Made by a program: the position numbers and the translations under genes. This document shows, one piece after another, positions 1-6,584 of a stretch of DNA of 13,934 bases. The notes under the pieces were generated by a model, which was not told where the DNA came from, did not search any database, and saw nothing but the letters and a program-made list of their open reading frames with translations. Positions within the stretch are counted from its first letter, which is position 1, and each line of letters opens with the position of its first letter. This DNA is from Flavobacteriales bacterium (GTDB lineage: Bacteria > Bacteroidota > Bacteroidia > Flavobacteriales_F > PHOS-HE28): the NCBI GenBank assembly GCA_016713865.1, contig JADJOG010000039.1, forward strand, positions 1 to 13,934, given 5' to 3'.

Positions 1-1
1 T

Positions 2-465
2 ATTGATATGGGCTTTGCTTCCTCGAGTCGACACGCTACCAGGTGGGGCGCGCAACGAGGTAGGAAATCGCGGCGAACTGTTCAGTTACCTATAAGGCGT
101 GAGTACGTGCCGTCAATCCATCTCGCGGTTCGTTGGGTAGCGCAGGACGATGACGGACTCGGATACGACATAGAGGTTTCTGAGAGCGGGCAATCAAGAA
201 GGATCGAATCGAAGGCCAGGCATCGAGCGAGGTGCGCTTACGGTTAGTTCCAGGAATGGGAAGCGCCCAAAGAGACATGGTGCACAGTATGAACTTCACT
301 TTTGGCCTGGAATCAACATTTCGCTTCCACTGGAAGAGGAGTAATGAAGCCCTTCGACTTGGTGGATATCCTCTCGTGTTCAAGAATCTTGCTGAGCAGG
401 TATCGACGGGGACTCTGATAGCAAAGGCCACCCGCTACACGATTGAATTGCCCTCAGCTAGTTAG
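2..465 (+). pseudogene. Decayed DUF3883 (NOV_C) nuclease-like domain gene, 5' end outside window
   Basis: No single frame encodes the whole protein, but pieces in the three forward frames join into one recognisable domain. From about 150 to 217, frame 2 gives GLGYDIEVSESGQ followed by RRIESKA, which has the D...E-x-K spacing of a PD-(D/E)XK-like DUF3883/NOV_C domain (usual form GYDI...IEVK). Around 229-240 another frame gives EVRL. From about 255 to 341 frame 0 gives KRHGAQYELHFWPGINISL, the usual 'K..g..YeLyfv' strand. From about 340 to 465 frame 1 gives GYPLVFKNLAEQVSTGTL and a stop. At least three shifts, perhaps five, are needed within about 200 bp, so this reads as a dead gene. DUF3883 domains are often the C-terminal part of restriction or defence helicases and NTPases; which parent this tail came from cannot be seen. 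Family assignment is from remembered motifs. Confidence 0.55.
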
Positions 466-642
466 CTCTAGGCTCAGCAGCCACTCTCATCCATGCCCAC
501 CCGCTCCGACTTTACCCGCTCGCAACTGCTGATACATACCGTCGCGAAGACGCTACAGCAGGCAGGCGGGCTGAACCTCTACCACAAGGTGGCCTTCGGC
601 TCTTTCACGTGAACCGCCGCCACTCAGGTCTCGTGCGCAAGC

Positions 643-765
643 GCGTGAGGGACATGAGCGGAAAGCCCACAGCCGGAAATCCGGCGAGGACTTGAAGCGT
701 TGGCCCGACCCGGCTGCTCCCTCGCGAAGGCTCTGCGCAGCGAAGGGATGAGCCGGGGCACGCCC
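643..765 (+). ncRNA. Structured GC-rich intergenic element (RNA-like or dispersed repeat)
   Basis: This stretch folds on paper into nested helices. A closing GCGTG (643-647) pairs with CACGC (759-763). A hairpin GCCGG-aaat-CCGGC lies at 672-685. A long stem has CCCGGCT (709-715) pairing with AGCCGGG (751-757), continued by CCCTCGC (719-725) against GCGAAGGG (740-747) with one bulged A. Two similar single-stranded-looking modules, AGGGACATGAGCG...GCCC (648-668) and AGGACTTGAAGCG...GCCC (687-706), occur one after the other. It resembles the structured intergenic repeats common in Bacteroidota (Rfam holds families such as Flavo-1 and Bacteroidales-1), but I cannot confirm membership or strand. 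It may be an ncRNA, a 5' leader of the downstream gene, or a mobile palindromic repeat. The rest of 466-874 holds no gene I would defend. Confidence 0.4.
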
Positions 766-807
766 AACCCCTCGACTTCGCTCGGACTGACACGTGCCCC
801 ACACGCG

Positions 808-844
808 GTTGACGAAGAGTTACATTTGTATCACAAACGTCAAC
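808..844 (+). promoter_or_regulatory. Palindromic operator/promoter region of the XRE-ImmA gene
   Basis: Two overlapping inverted repeats lie 31-67 bp before the chosen ATG. The outer one is GTTGACG (808-814) with CGTCAAC (838-844), a perfect 7-bp match. The inner one is ACATTTGT-ATC-ACAAACGT (822-840), 7 of 8 positions complementary. TACATTTG (821-828) matches the Bacteroidota -7 consensus TAnnTTTG, but no convincing -33 TTTG sits at the usual distance. Since the downstream gene begins with an XRE helix-turn-helix, autorepression through this palindrome is a reasonable inference. Confidence 0.45.
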
Positions 845-874
845 CGGCCATTCCGGCCCAACACACACACCCAC

Positions 875-2074
875 ATGCCCGCACCAACCCCCTTCGGCTC
901 CCGCCTTCAACTGGCGCGCAAGATGGCTGGGCTTTCTTACCAAGGTCTGGCCGATAAGCTCGGCGGCCTGGTGACCAAACAGGCGCTGCACAAGTACGAG
1001 CAGGGCAGCATGCATCCCGACAGCGAGAAACTGATCGCGCTGGCCAACGCGCTGGACGTGACCGTGAACTTCTTCTTCCGCCAGGATCCCGTGCAAGTGG
1101 AACTGGAGAACGTGGAGTTCCGGAAGCAGGTGAAGCTGCCCGCCAAAGAGCGCGATGCCATCCTGAGCCGGATCACGGATGAGATGGGACGTTACCTGGA
1201 GGCGGAACGCTTGATAGGTGTGAGCAAGAAGTTCGTGAATCCACTGCCCAAGGATGAGGTGACCCATCCGGAGGAAGCGGAAGAGCTTGCCGAGCTGGTG
1301 CGCAAGCGCTGGAAGTTGGGTGTGGACGCCATCCCCAGCGTGTACGAGACCTTGGAGCAGCAGGCCATCAAGGTGATGGAATGCCATGCGTCCAGCACGT
1401 TCGATGGACTGAACGCACGCGTGGATGACCACATGGTGATCGTGATGAACGATGAGAAGGAAGTGGTGCGCAAACGATTCACGGCGGCACATGAACTGGG
1501 CCATGCACTCCTGAACATCCCTGAAGGTCTGGACCACAAGACCAAGGAGCAGATCTGCCATCGTTTCGCCGGGGCTTTCCTGTTCCCGCGCGAGCAGTTC
1601 ATGGAGCGGGTAGGGCCGAAGCGCGCGCGCTTCATGTTGGATGAATTGATCGAATGGAAACAGCGCTGGGGCATGTCTTTCAAGGCGATCATCCGCCGCT
1701 CCTACGATCTGGGTATCATCAATGAGGCCACCTACAAGCGAGCGCTCATCAACTACAATGTGGCGGGCTACAGCAAGGGCGAGCCGGAAGACTACCGGAT
1801 ACCTGAACGTACCGCGCGGTTCGAGCAGCTGGTGCTTTCCGGATTGTCACAGGACATCCTATCGCTGAACCAGGCCGCCGACCTGTTGAACATGAAAATG
1901 GGCGTGTTCCGCAAGAAGTACAGTGCGGTGGTAGGAGGCCCCGCCGGGGTCGTTGCCCCGGGGGGCGCGGGGGGGCGGGGCCCGTTGGCGCCCGGGGGGA
2001 CTCCGGCGGAGCCCGGCACGGGGCGCGGTGCCAGACTTTGGTCGTCACCGACACCAACGTGTTCATCGACCTGA
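875..2074 (+). CDS. XRE-family HTH / ImmA-IrrE metallopeptidase-domain protein
   Basis: Residues about 8-70 form an XRE helix-turn-helix (RLQLARKMAGLSYQGLADKL, then ALHKYEQG and ALANALDVTVNFFF). Residues about 150-245 form an ImmA/IrrE (DUF955, COG2856) peptidase domain with the zinc motif HELGH at 206-210, preceded by RFTAA and followed by KEQICHRFAGAFLFP, where E225 is the likely third ligand. Proteins of this type act as repressors relieved by proteolysis in mobile elements, or as antitoxin-like regulators next to a toxin gene. I chose ATG 875 because the XRE domain starts right after it and the open frame upstream (to 794) covers the palindromic promoter region; there is no clear Shine-Dalgarno. 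The family part ends near residue 352 (GVFRKKYSAVV); the last ~46 residues are Gly/Pro/Ala-rich low complexity from a G/C-tract insertion plus out-of-frame read-through into the PIN gene, so the natural C-terminus was probably near 1930. Confidence 0.88.
   Translation: MPAPTPFGSRLQLARKMAGLSYQGLADKLGGLVTKQALHKYEQGSMHPDSEKLIALANALDVTVNFFFRQDPVQVELENVEFRKQVKLPAKERDAILSRITDEMGRYLEAERLIGVSKKFVNPLPKDEVTHPEEAEELAELVRKRWKLGVDAIPSVYETLEQQAIKVMECHASSTFDGLNARVDDHMVIVMNDEKEVVRKRFTAAHELGHALLNIPEGLDHKTKEQICHRFAGAFLFPREQFMERVGPKRARFMLDELIEWKQRWGMSFKAIIRRSYDLGIINEATYKRALINYNVAGYSKGEPEDYRIPERTARFEQLVLSGLSQDILSLNQAADLLNMKMGVFRKKYSAVVGGPAGVVAPGGAGGRGPLAPGGTPAEPGTGRGARLWSSPTPTCSST
1932..2032. repeat. GC-tract insertion with small hairpins between the ImmA and PIN genes
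   Basis: About 100 bp made almost wholly of G and C runs, unlike either flank. It contains a chain of short palindromes: CCCCG-C-CGGGG (1939-1949), CTCC-GGC-GGAG (2001-2011) and GGCAC...GTGCC (2015-2019 with 2028-2032), besides runs of six or seven G. It sits exactly where the upstream gene should stop and the PIN gene should start, and it leaves both frames open. A small palindromic repeat insertion or an assembly/consensus error in a G-run region are both possible. Confidence 0.5.
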
Positions 2075-2529
2075 TGAGCGTGGACGCCCTGGAGGCGTTC
2101 TTCGCGTTGGGGTTCGAGGTACACACAACGGGTTTCGTGACGAACGAGTTGAACAAGGAACAATCTGCACTGCTCCTTCCTCATATCGGTGGCGGTCGCC
2201 TGCACTTGGACCGCTTCACGGATGCGGAGATCCAGGAGATTGAAGTGATGACCACGCGCAACCTATTGCACTTCACGGACCGTTCCGTGATACGTCTTGC
2301 GGAGAAGCTGACAGCAATGGTGCTTTCCGGCGACGGTCGGCTGTGGAAGGAGTGCCAGGCCCGCCGATTGGAGGTGCATGGAAGCATCTGGGTGATCGAA
2401 CAGCTTTGGGTGAAGCGGCTCGTACAGCCCTTGTCCTGTATCCAGTGTTTGGAGGATCTGAAGCGGATCAATTCCCGCCTGCCGAAGGACAAGATCGATG
2501 CGTTGATCGAACGGATACGGAAAGGTTAG
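2038..2529 (+). CDS. PIN-domain protein, putative ribonuclease partner of the XRE-ImmA protein
   Basis: A complete PIN fold can be read. VVTDTNVFIDL at the N-terminus holds the first acidic residue (D5), E37 lies in FVTNELNKE, D81 in HFTDRSVIRLAE, and D99 in VLSGDGRLW; together these are the usual acidic metal-binding set of PIN nucleases. The length (163 aa) fits the family. The protein is probably a Mg-dependent RNase, toxin-like or regulatory. Pairing of COG2856 (XRE-ImmA) genes with PIN genes is a known toxin-antitoxin-like arrangement. The start is uncertain: TTG 2038 is the best codon in view, but the frame is open back to 1807, and the usual start has probably been replaced by the GC-rich insertion just upstream (codons for T-L precede VVTDT). 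It lies 36 bp inside the 3' end of the annotated upstream frame, so the two are likely co-transcribed. Confidence 0.82.
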   Translation: MVVTDTNVFIDLMSVDALEAFFALGFEVHTTGFVTNELNKEQSALLLPHIGGGRLHLDRFTDAEIQEIEVMTTRNLLHFTDRSVIRLAEKLTAMVLSGDGRLWKECQARRLEVHGSIWVIEQLWVKRLVQPLSCIQCLEDLKRINSRLPKDKIDALIERIRKG

Positions 2530-2947
2530 CCCTAGCGCATGCCCCAATACCCTTCGTGTTCGCGACCTTAACGCCATCACTCCGCTCGCCAAGGAACCCG
2601 GCAACGTGAGCTTGGAGCCATGGCAGATCAACGGGTCACCGAGTCGCACCACCGTCACACCTCAAGACCCAAGGCCTCCCGCCCAATCAACCCAAGCCCC
2701 TTTGCCTTTCCGCCGAAGCGGCGGCCCTGTTACCAGAATACCGGAAGCGCCAACAGAAGCCTCGCTGCCAGTAGCCAAGCAGTTGCCTTGCCCAGTGCTG
2801 CGTAGAGCGCGGCGCGATGTCCGAATGCTCGTGCCAGTCGTGACGGACCAATGAGCAAGCCTGAAACTCCTTCATTGAGGCCTAGCGCATCTACATGTTG
2901 CCTGGCCTGTTGCGTTATATCGTGTGAACGCACCTGTGGTACAGAAG
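2530..2947. other. Intergenic stretch without recognisable gene
   Basis: No open frame here has family-like composition on either strand; the short open frames are Pro/Arg/Ser-rich and look like GC-driven noise. The 10-mer CCTAGCGCAT occurs at 2531-2540 and again at 2881-2890, which may be chance. No clear terminator follows the PIN gene. Confidence 0.5.
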
Positions 2948-3241
2948 ACGATCGCGCGTGCACACAAGACCGCGCCGTGTGAAGTTGGGACGATCGCGCA
3001 GGTACATAAGACCGCGCCGTGTGATGATGGGACGATCGCGCAGGTACACAAGACCGCGCCGTGTGATGATGGGACGATCGCGCGAGTACACAAGACCGCG
3101 CCGTGTGATGTTGGGACGATCGCGCGGGTACATAAGACCGCGCCATGTGATGTTGGGACGATCGCGCGAGTACACGAGACCGCGCCGTGTGAGCATAAGA
3201 CGATCGTGCTATTTCATAAGCCCAAGCTTTGTGCTGATGAG
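2948..3241. repeat. Tandem array of 42-bp units (six good copies plus one degenerate)
   Basis: Units begin at 2948, 2990, 3032, 3074, 3116 and 3158, each exactly 42 bp, and a diverged seventh starts at 3200. Each good copy starts with ACGATCGCGC and has a core AGACCGCGCC flanked by TACACA-like and TGTGA sequences, so CACA and TGTG form a weak inverted repeat around the core. Copies 2-5 differ at only a few positions (the triplet after CGCGC, CAT/CAC, GAT/GTT at the end). The perfect palindrome CGATCG recurs every 42 bp. In one frame the unit reads as 14 residues (TIARVHKTAPCDVG), but two forward and three reverse frames are open across the array, so openness is poor evidence of translation. 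The open frame (2924-3559) runs on into the fibronectin-like gene, which nevertheless has its own sensible start at 3392. I treat this as a minisatellite or binding-site array rather than a gene. Confidence 0.85.
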
Positions 3242-3391
3242 GCGGCCGCGTGTGCGAGCATGATGGTGGTTGCGCATGCCCTCGCGAGCGTTCCTGTAGG
3301 CCAGTCTGCCATGGCTTCCCGCTGGAACCGGGGCAGGCTCCTTCGCGTTGCAGCGGCCGTAACAACCGAGCACGGGTTGTACACATCGGCC

Positions 3392-4023
3392 ATGAAGAGC
3401 AACTACGACACCGTTAAGCAAGGCACTAAGCGCCTGCCCTTCCTGCAATTGGCATCCAAGGCGCGCAATAGCGTTCGGATGATGACGGGCAACCCGCACT
3501 TCCCAATGCCCAACCCGGATTTGCTGCGGTTCTGGAGGCCTGCGATGAGCTGGAAATAGCCACGCGGGTCTTCGAATTCACCCGTGGCCGGCAAGACATG
3601 ATGCGGCGCGATGAGGCATGCACGCATCTGCGCATGCTGTTGCGCGGTCTCGGCGGCTATGTGCAGAACGTATCGCGCGGCGATGCCGCGATTATTCAAA
3701 GTGCGGGCTTCGAGACGAAGCGCAAGGTGCAGCCCAGTGCGCCACTTGCTGCGCCTGAGCGCGTGGTGGCCATGCGCACCGAATACCCCGGCACCTTGGT
3801 GGTTCGCTGGGGAGGCGTGAAGAACCGCAAGTGCTATGAGGTGCAGGTGAACGGTGGCGACCCCACCGATGCCTCAGCGTGGTGCACCTTGACCTTCACC
3901 GGGCAGAACCAGGTGCGCGCGGAAGGCTTGGAGAGCCAACGGCAGTACTACTTCCGCGTGATCGCCTTTGGCGCTAAGGGCTGCAGCCCTGTAAGCGACA
4001 TCGCCATGGCGAAGGCGGCATAG
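3392..4023 (+). pseudogene. Small fibronectin type III-like protein, frameshifted
   Basis: Two adjacent frames join into one ~210-residue protein of a type common in Bacteroidota. The N-terminal half has MKSNYDTVKQGTKRLPFLQL and then MTGNPHFPMPNPDLL, the 'MTGN..FPtP.P' signature of that family. The second half reads AVLEACDELE, then RRDEACTHLRMLLRGLGGYV, QNVSRGDAAIIQSAGF, and a single FN3 beta-sandwich (about residues 120-205) with YEVQVNGGDP, GLESQRQYYFRVIAFG and SPVSDIAMAKAA. The break is at 3524-3528: TTGCTGCGG would need one more G (TTGCTGGCGG) to restore L-L-A-V-L-E. If separate frames are annotated they are up to 3559 and 3598-4023. No signal peptide is visible. The role is unknown; these proteins are often found singly as small cytosolic or phage-like structural proteins. 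The single indel could be a sequencing error. Confidence 0.7.
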
Positions 4024-4230
4024 CCGAACGCGCTCAACTCAAACAAGCTCGGGCCTCAGCTGGTCTTGCTGCTTCTGGCCTTAACCTGTGGCTAGCTTCT
4101 CAAACCTTCACTGGGTCTCAGTCCTCGTCATTGTCCCTGCGCCTTCTCAGCCATCTGCACTGCGCCCCTCCCTGTAGCGAGACTGATGTGGAACCCCCGC
4201 CTGCTATCTCCCGTTGAACGCCGCGCAACC

Positions 4231-4872
4231 ATGATCGTCGAAACACATAGCCCGGAGCAAGTGGTGCGCGAAGCCTTGCGCGACATGCCCGCCCTATGGA
4301 ACAAGATGAAGGATCCGATTGCGCGCTTGCAGCGGCGCATGCGCAAGGACAAGTCGTTGCGCATGGAGCCTCAGCTCTTCGAGTATCGGTCGCACGCCGG
4401 GAACAACTGGCTCATCGCCATGCTGCCCACCAAGAAGGTGCTGAACATCGTTCCCTTCGTTTGGTACCGAGGCAGGGATGGATACTACCGCGCCGCGCGG
4501 ATCATGCAGGATGGCGTGTGCTACCACATCAGCCACCATGTGCTGGAGCAATACGCCGAGCGCTTCAACCGCACGGGCGACGGCTTCATGCGCTTGAAGG
4601 AGTTCATCCGCGAGAACATGAGCTTCGGCACCGAGTATTGCTTCGACAATAACGATGCGCGCGTGGGCATCACCCACGGTTACATCATCGGCACCTGGCT
4701 GGTGCCGCATGAAGTGGCGCAGCTCATCACCTTCGTTGATCACGGCAAGCTCTTCCCCGACCAACTGGAGCAGATGGAGCGCTTGGATCAGTGGCGCGCG
4801 GAGAGCATCCGTCCGGTGCGCATACCCGGCCAAGACATGAATCCCTGGGACATTCCGCGCAAGGCGGCGTAG
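4231..4872 (+). CDS. Conserved-looking hypothetical protein
   Basis: I do not recognise this gene. The protein (213 aa from ATG 4231; an in-frame ATG at 4186 would add 15 residues) has no signal peptide or membrane segment. The N-terminal part is basic and helical (MPALWNKMKDPIARLQRRMR). The middle is beta-rich (WLIAMLPTKKVLNIVPFVWY). Then comes a distinctive stretch near residues 110-125, YHISHHVLEQYAERFNR, followed by RLKEFIRENM and VDHGKLFPDQL. The H-x-L-x-Q-Y-x-x-R pattern recalls the 'HA..R..eR' motif of small RelE/DUF4258-like domains, but the match is too weak for a functional call. Codon use and GC3 look like the surrounding genes, which supports real coding. I prefer 4231 because the extra upstream residues look unstructured. 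Confidence 0.65.
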   Translation: MIVETHSPEQVVREALRDMPALWNKMKDPIARLQRRMRKDKSLRMEPQLFEYRSHAGNNWLIAMLPTKKVLNIVPFVWYRGRDGYYRAARIMQDGVCYHISHHVLEQYAERFNRTGDGFMRLKEFIRENMSFGTEYCFDNNDARVGITHGYIIGTWLVPHEVAQLITFVDHGKLFPDQLEQMERLDQWRAESIRPVRIPGQDMNPWDIPRKAA

Positions 4873-5125
4873 CGGCTCGATCATCGCAGCGCGAACCGTC
4901 CGTCAGCGATCAAGGTCCTGAAGATTGGAACTTACCGCATGGTGCTTATGCGCGGCAACATGACAGAGCTGCGCACGGTGTGTTCCACGTTGTGTTGGAC
5001 AATGCACCGATCGCTACCGTGCTTCGCGACATGCTTTTATCCTTCATGCAAGCGTTGGCGCGGGTGGCAGGCACTCGGCCTACCACCCGCACACGTTCAA
5101 AAGGAGCCACCAATTTCGCCAGCGC

Positions 5126-5998
5126 TCAAGCCACTTGCGCAGCGAACACCCCTGCTAGGAACTGCTCTGCGCTCACCGGCTCACGGCCCAGGATGTTCTT
5201 CAGTTCATCGCTTGGTTGCAGTACCACGCCTTTCGCCATCGCATCGGCCAGGCCGGCGAGGAAGCCTGCGAGGCCGGCAGGTATGCCCACTTGCACCAGC
5301 ACCTGTTCGTAGGCTTGCGGGGTCAGGTCCACATGCTTCACCGTGCGTCCGGTCACCTTGCTCACGATAGCTGCAATCTCGGCATAATCCAACGCGTGGA
5401 GCAGGCAGAGGTTGTGGATCTTGCCGTGCAAGGCCGGGTTGGCGATGATGCGCGCAGTGGCCTCGGCCATGTCGGCACGCGCGGCCCACGACACGCCATT
5501 TGCCGCAACAGGATAGGCGAAGGTTCCGCTCTCCACAGCATTGCCCATCAGCATGGGCAGCGCATCGAGGTAGATGCCGTTGCGGAGGAAGGTGTGCAGC
5601 AAGCCGGTTGAAGCCATGTGGCGCTCGGTATTCTGATGATCCGAAATGGCAGGCCCGAAACCGCTTTCATCGTGGTGGATGACTCCGGAGTAGAGCAGGT
5701 GCTTCACGCCGTCCCGCGCGGCGATGTCCACCACGCGACGGTGCTGCTCCAAGCGGTTGTGCGCACCGGTGGGCACCAAGTAGATCGTGCCGATATCGAC
5801 GAGCGATTGTTCGATGGAAGCTGCATCGTCGAAGTCCATGGCGCGCACGGCAACGCCCTTTTCGGCGAAGCGCGCCATGGCTTCCTGCTTGCGTCCGGCT
5901 GCCACCAGTTGCGCAGGCGGTAAGAGCTTGATAAGGTTGTCGAGCACGGTGCCGCCGAGATTTCCGCTGGCGCCGGTGATGAGGATCTTGTTCTTCAT
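5126..5998 (-). CDS. NmrA-type NAD(P)H-binding oxidoreductase (quinone oxidoreductase 2-like)
   Basis: The 290-residue protein starts KILITGASGNLGGTVLDNL, an atypical-SDR Rossmann fold with G9-x-x-G12-x-x-G15 for NAD(P)H binding. Next come AAGRK (cofactor-selecting loop), VRAMDFDD, the YLVPTG strand, KHLLYSG, and the NmrA-like C-terminal part with HTFLRNGIYLDALP and WAARADMAEATARIIANP. Length and motif order match the NmrA/QOR2 (YtfG) group, cytosolic NAD(P)H-dependent quinone or redox-sensor proteins; the exact substrate cannot be read. It is divergent from an HxlR regulator with three operator-like palindromes between them, the same gene arrangement as ytfG/ytfH in E. coli, which supports an oxidative or quinone stress role under HxlR repression. 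The frame is intact and the ATG is the first codon of the Rossmann strand. The 253 bp before its 3' end (4873-5125) hold nothing I recognise. Confidence 0.9.
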   Translation of the reverse strand: MKNKILITGASGNLGGTVLDNLIKLLPPAQLVAAGRKQEAMARFAEKGVAVRAMDFDDAASIEQSLVDIGTIYLVPTGAHNRLEQHRRVVDIAARDGVKHLLYSGVIHHDESGFGPAISDHQNTERHMASTGLLHTFLRNGIYLDALPMLMGNAVESGTFAYPVAANGVSWAARADMAEATARIIANPALHGKIHNLCLLHALDYAEIAAIVSKVTGRTVKHVDLTPQAYEQVLVQVGIPAGLAGFLAGLADAMAKGVVLQPSDELKNILGREPVSAEQFLAGVFAAQVA

Positions 5999-6039
5999 GG
6001 TCGTTCGTTTTGCTGGGTGTAAAACTGACGCGTTCGCGC

Positions 6040-6088
6040 TATCCTTTGGGTATCAGTATCCCAGAGGATAGTAGTATCCGAGAGGGAA
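6040..6088. promoter_or_regulatory. Triple HxlR-type operator between divergent oxidoreductase and regulator genes
   Basis: Three evenly spaced copies of an inverted motif lie in the 115-bp divergent gap. TATCC-TTT-GGGTA is at 6040-6052, the perfect TATCC-CAGA-GGATA at 6057-6070, and TATCC-GAGA-GGGAA at 6075-6088. TATCC starts are 17 and 18 bp apart. The left arm CTATCCTTTGGG also pairs 11 of 12 with CCCAGAGGATAG. Dimeric HxlR winged-helix proteins bind such short inverted repeats, so this is the likely site where the downstream regulator controls both genes. Confidence 0.65.
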
Positions 6089-6113
6089 CTCACGACCTTC
6101 GCGGCCTGCAAGC

Positions 6114-6515
6114 ATGGTCATGAAACACTTCCCCAACTCGCCGCACCGCATCAAGTGCATCTCGGAGCTGCTGCCCACCAGCGATACCGTTGAGCTGCTC
6201 TCCGGCAAGTGGAAGGTGCTCATCATCCTCACCCTGCTGGCCAAAGGCACCAGCCGCTTCAATGAGCTTGTCTCCGACATCGGCACCATCACGCCGAAAA
6301 TGCTGAGCAAGGAACTGCGCGACCTGGAGCAGAACGAATTGGTATCGCGCACGGTGAAGGCCACTGTGCCCGTCACGGTGGAGTATCAGCTCACGGAGCA
6401 TGGGCGCACCTTGGAGCCGCTGATCGCTACCATGCGCGATTGGGGCATCATGCACCGCGCGCGCATCGTTGAGCCCAAGGCACGGGCGCGCCGGAAAGAA
6501 CCGGTGGCTGCCTAG
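6114..6515 (+). CDS. HxlR-family winged-helix transcriptional regulator
   Basis: A 133-residue protein with the complete HxlR (DUF24) domain. Motifs are DTVELLSGKWKVLIILTLL (about residues 24-42), RFNELVSDIGTITPKMLSKE (recognition helix), LRDLEQNELVSRTV (wing), PVTVEYQLTEHGRTLEPLI and the closing MRDWGI. A single cysteine (C15) sits 15 residues before the SGKW motif, at the place where many HxlR/QorR/YodB proteins keep their redox-sensing cysteine, so direct sensing of quinones or oxidants is plausible but inferred. The tail (ARARRKEPVAA) is basic and probably disordered. It is divergent from the NmrA-type oxidoreductase and presumably represses it and itself through the three palindromes upstream. 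ATG 6114 is used; ATG 6120 is a close alternative. Confidence 0.92.
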   Translation: MVMKHFPNSPHRIKCISELLPTSDTVELLSGKWKVLIILTLLAKGTSRFNELVSDIGTITPKMLSKELRDLEQNELVSRTVKATVPVTVEYQLTEHGRTLEPLIATMRDWGIMHRARIVEPKARARRKEPVAA

Positions 6516-6584
6516 CACGGTCGCGCCGCGCGCGCTGCGCGAAGGTCACGAGAGGCTCGGTGCGCGACTCAATGCCGCGATCAC

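Noticed and set aside
493..612. A 39-codon open frame (MPTRSDFTRSQLL...)
   Set aside because: Short, no recognisable domain and no start signal; it could be the start of a truncated gene but cannot be supported.
605..1561. A 318-residue minus-strand open frame
   Set aside because: Antisense to the XRE-ImmA gene; His/Leu/Val-rich composition typical of the reverse of a GC-rich gene.
2531..2890. CCTAGCGCAT direct repeats as insertion boundaries
   Set aside because: Only 10 bp, with no transposase or inverted ends between them; chance is a fair explanation.
2948..3241. CRISPR array
   Set aside because: The units are contiguous 42-bp repeats with no unique spacers and no cas genes nearby.
2730..3386. 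A Ser/His/Arg repeat protein on the minus strand across the 42-bp array
   Set aside because: Arises because the unit length is a multiple of three and few stops occur; several other frames are equally open.
4294..4884. A 196-residue minus-strand open frame
   Set aside because: Antisense shadow of the 4231-4872 gene with low-complexity L/H/V composition.
4939..5370. A plus-strand open frame overlapping the end of the oxidoreductase gene
   Set aside because: No family-like motifs and mostly antisense to the NmrA-type gene.
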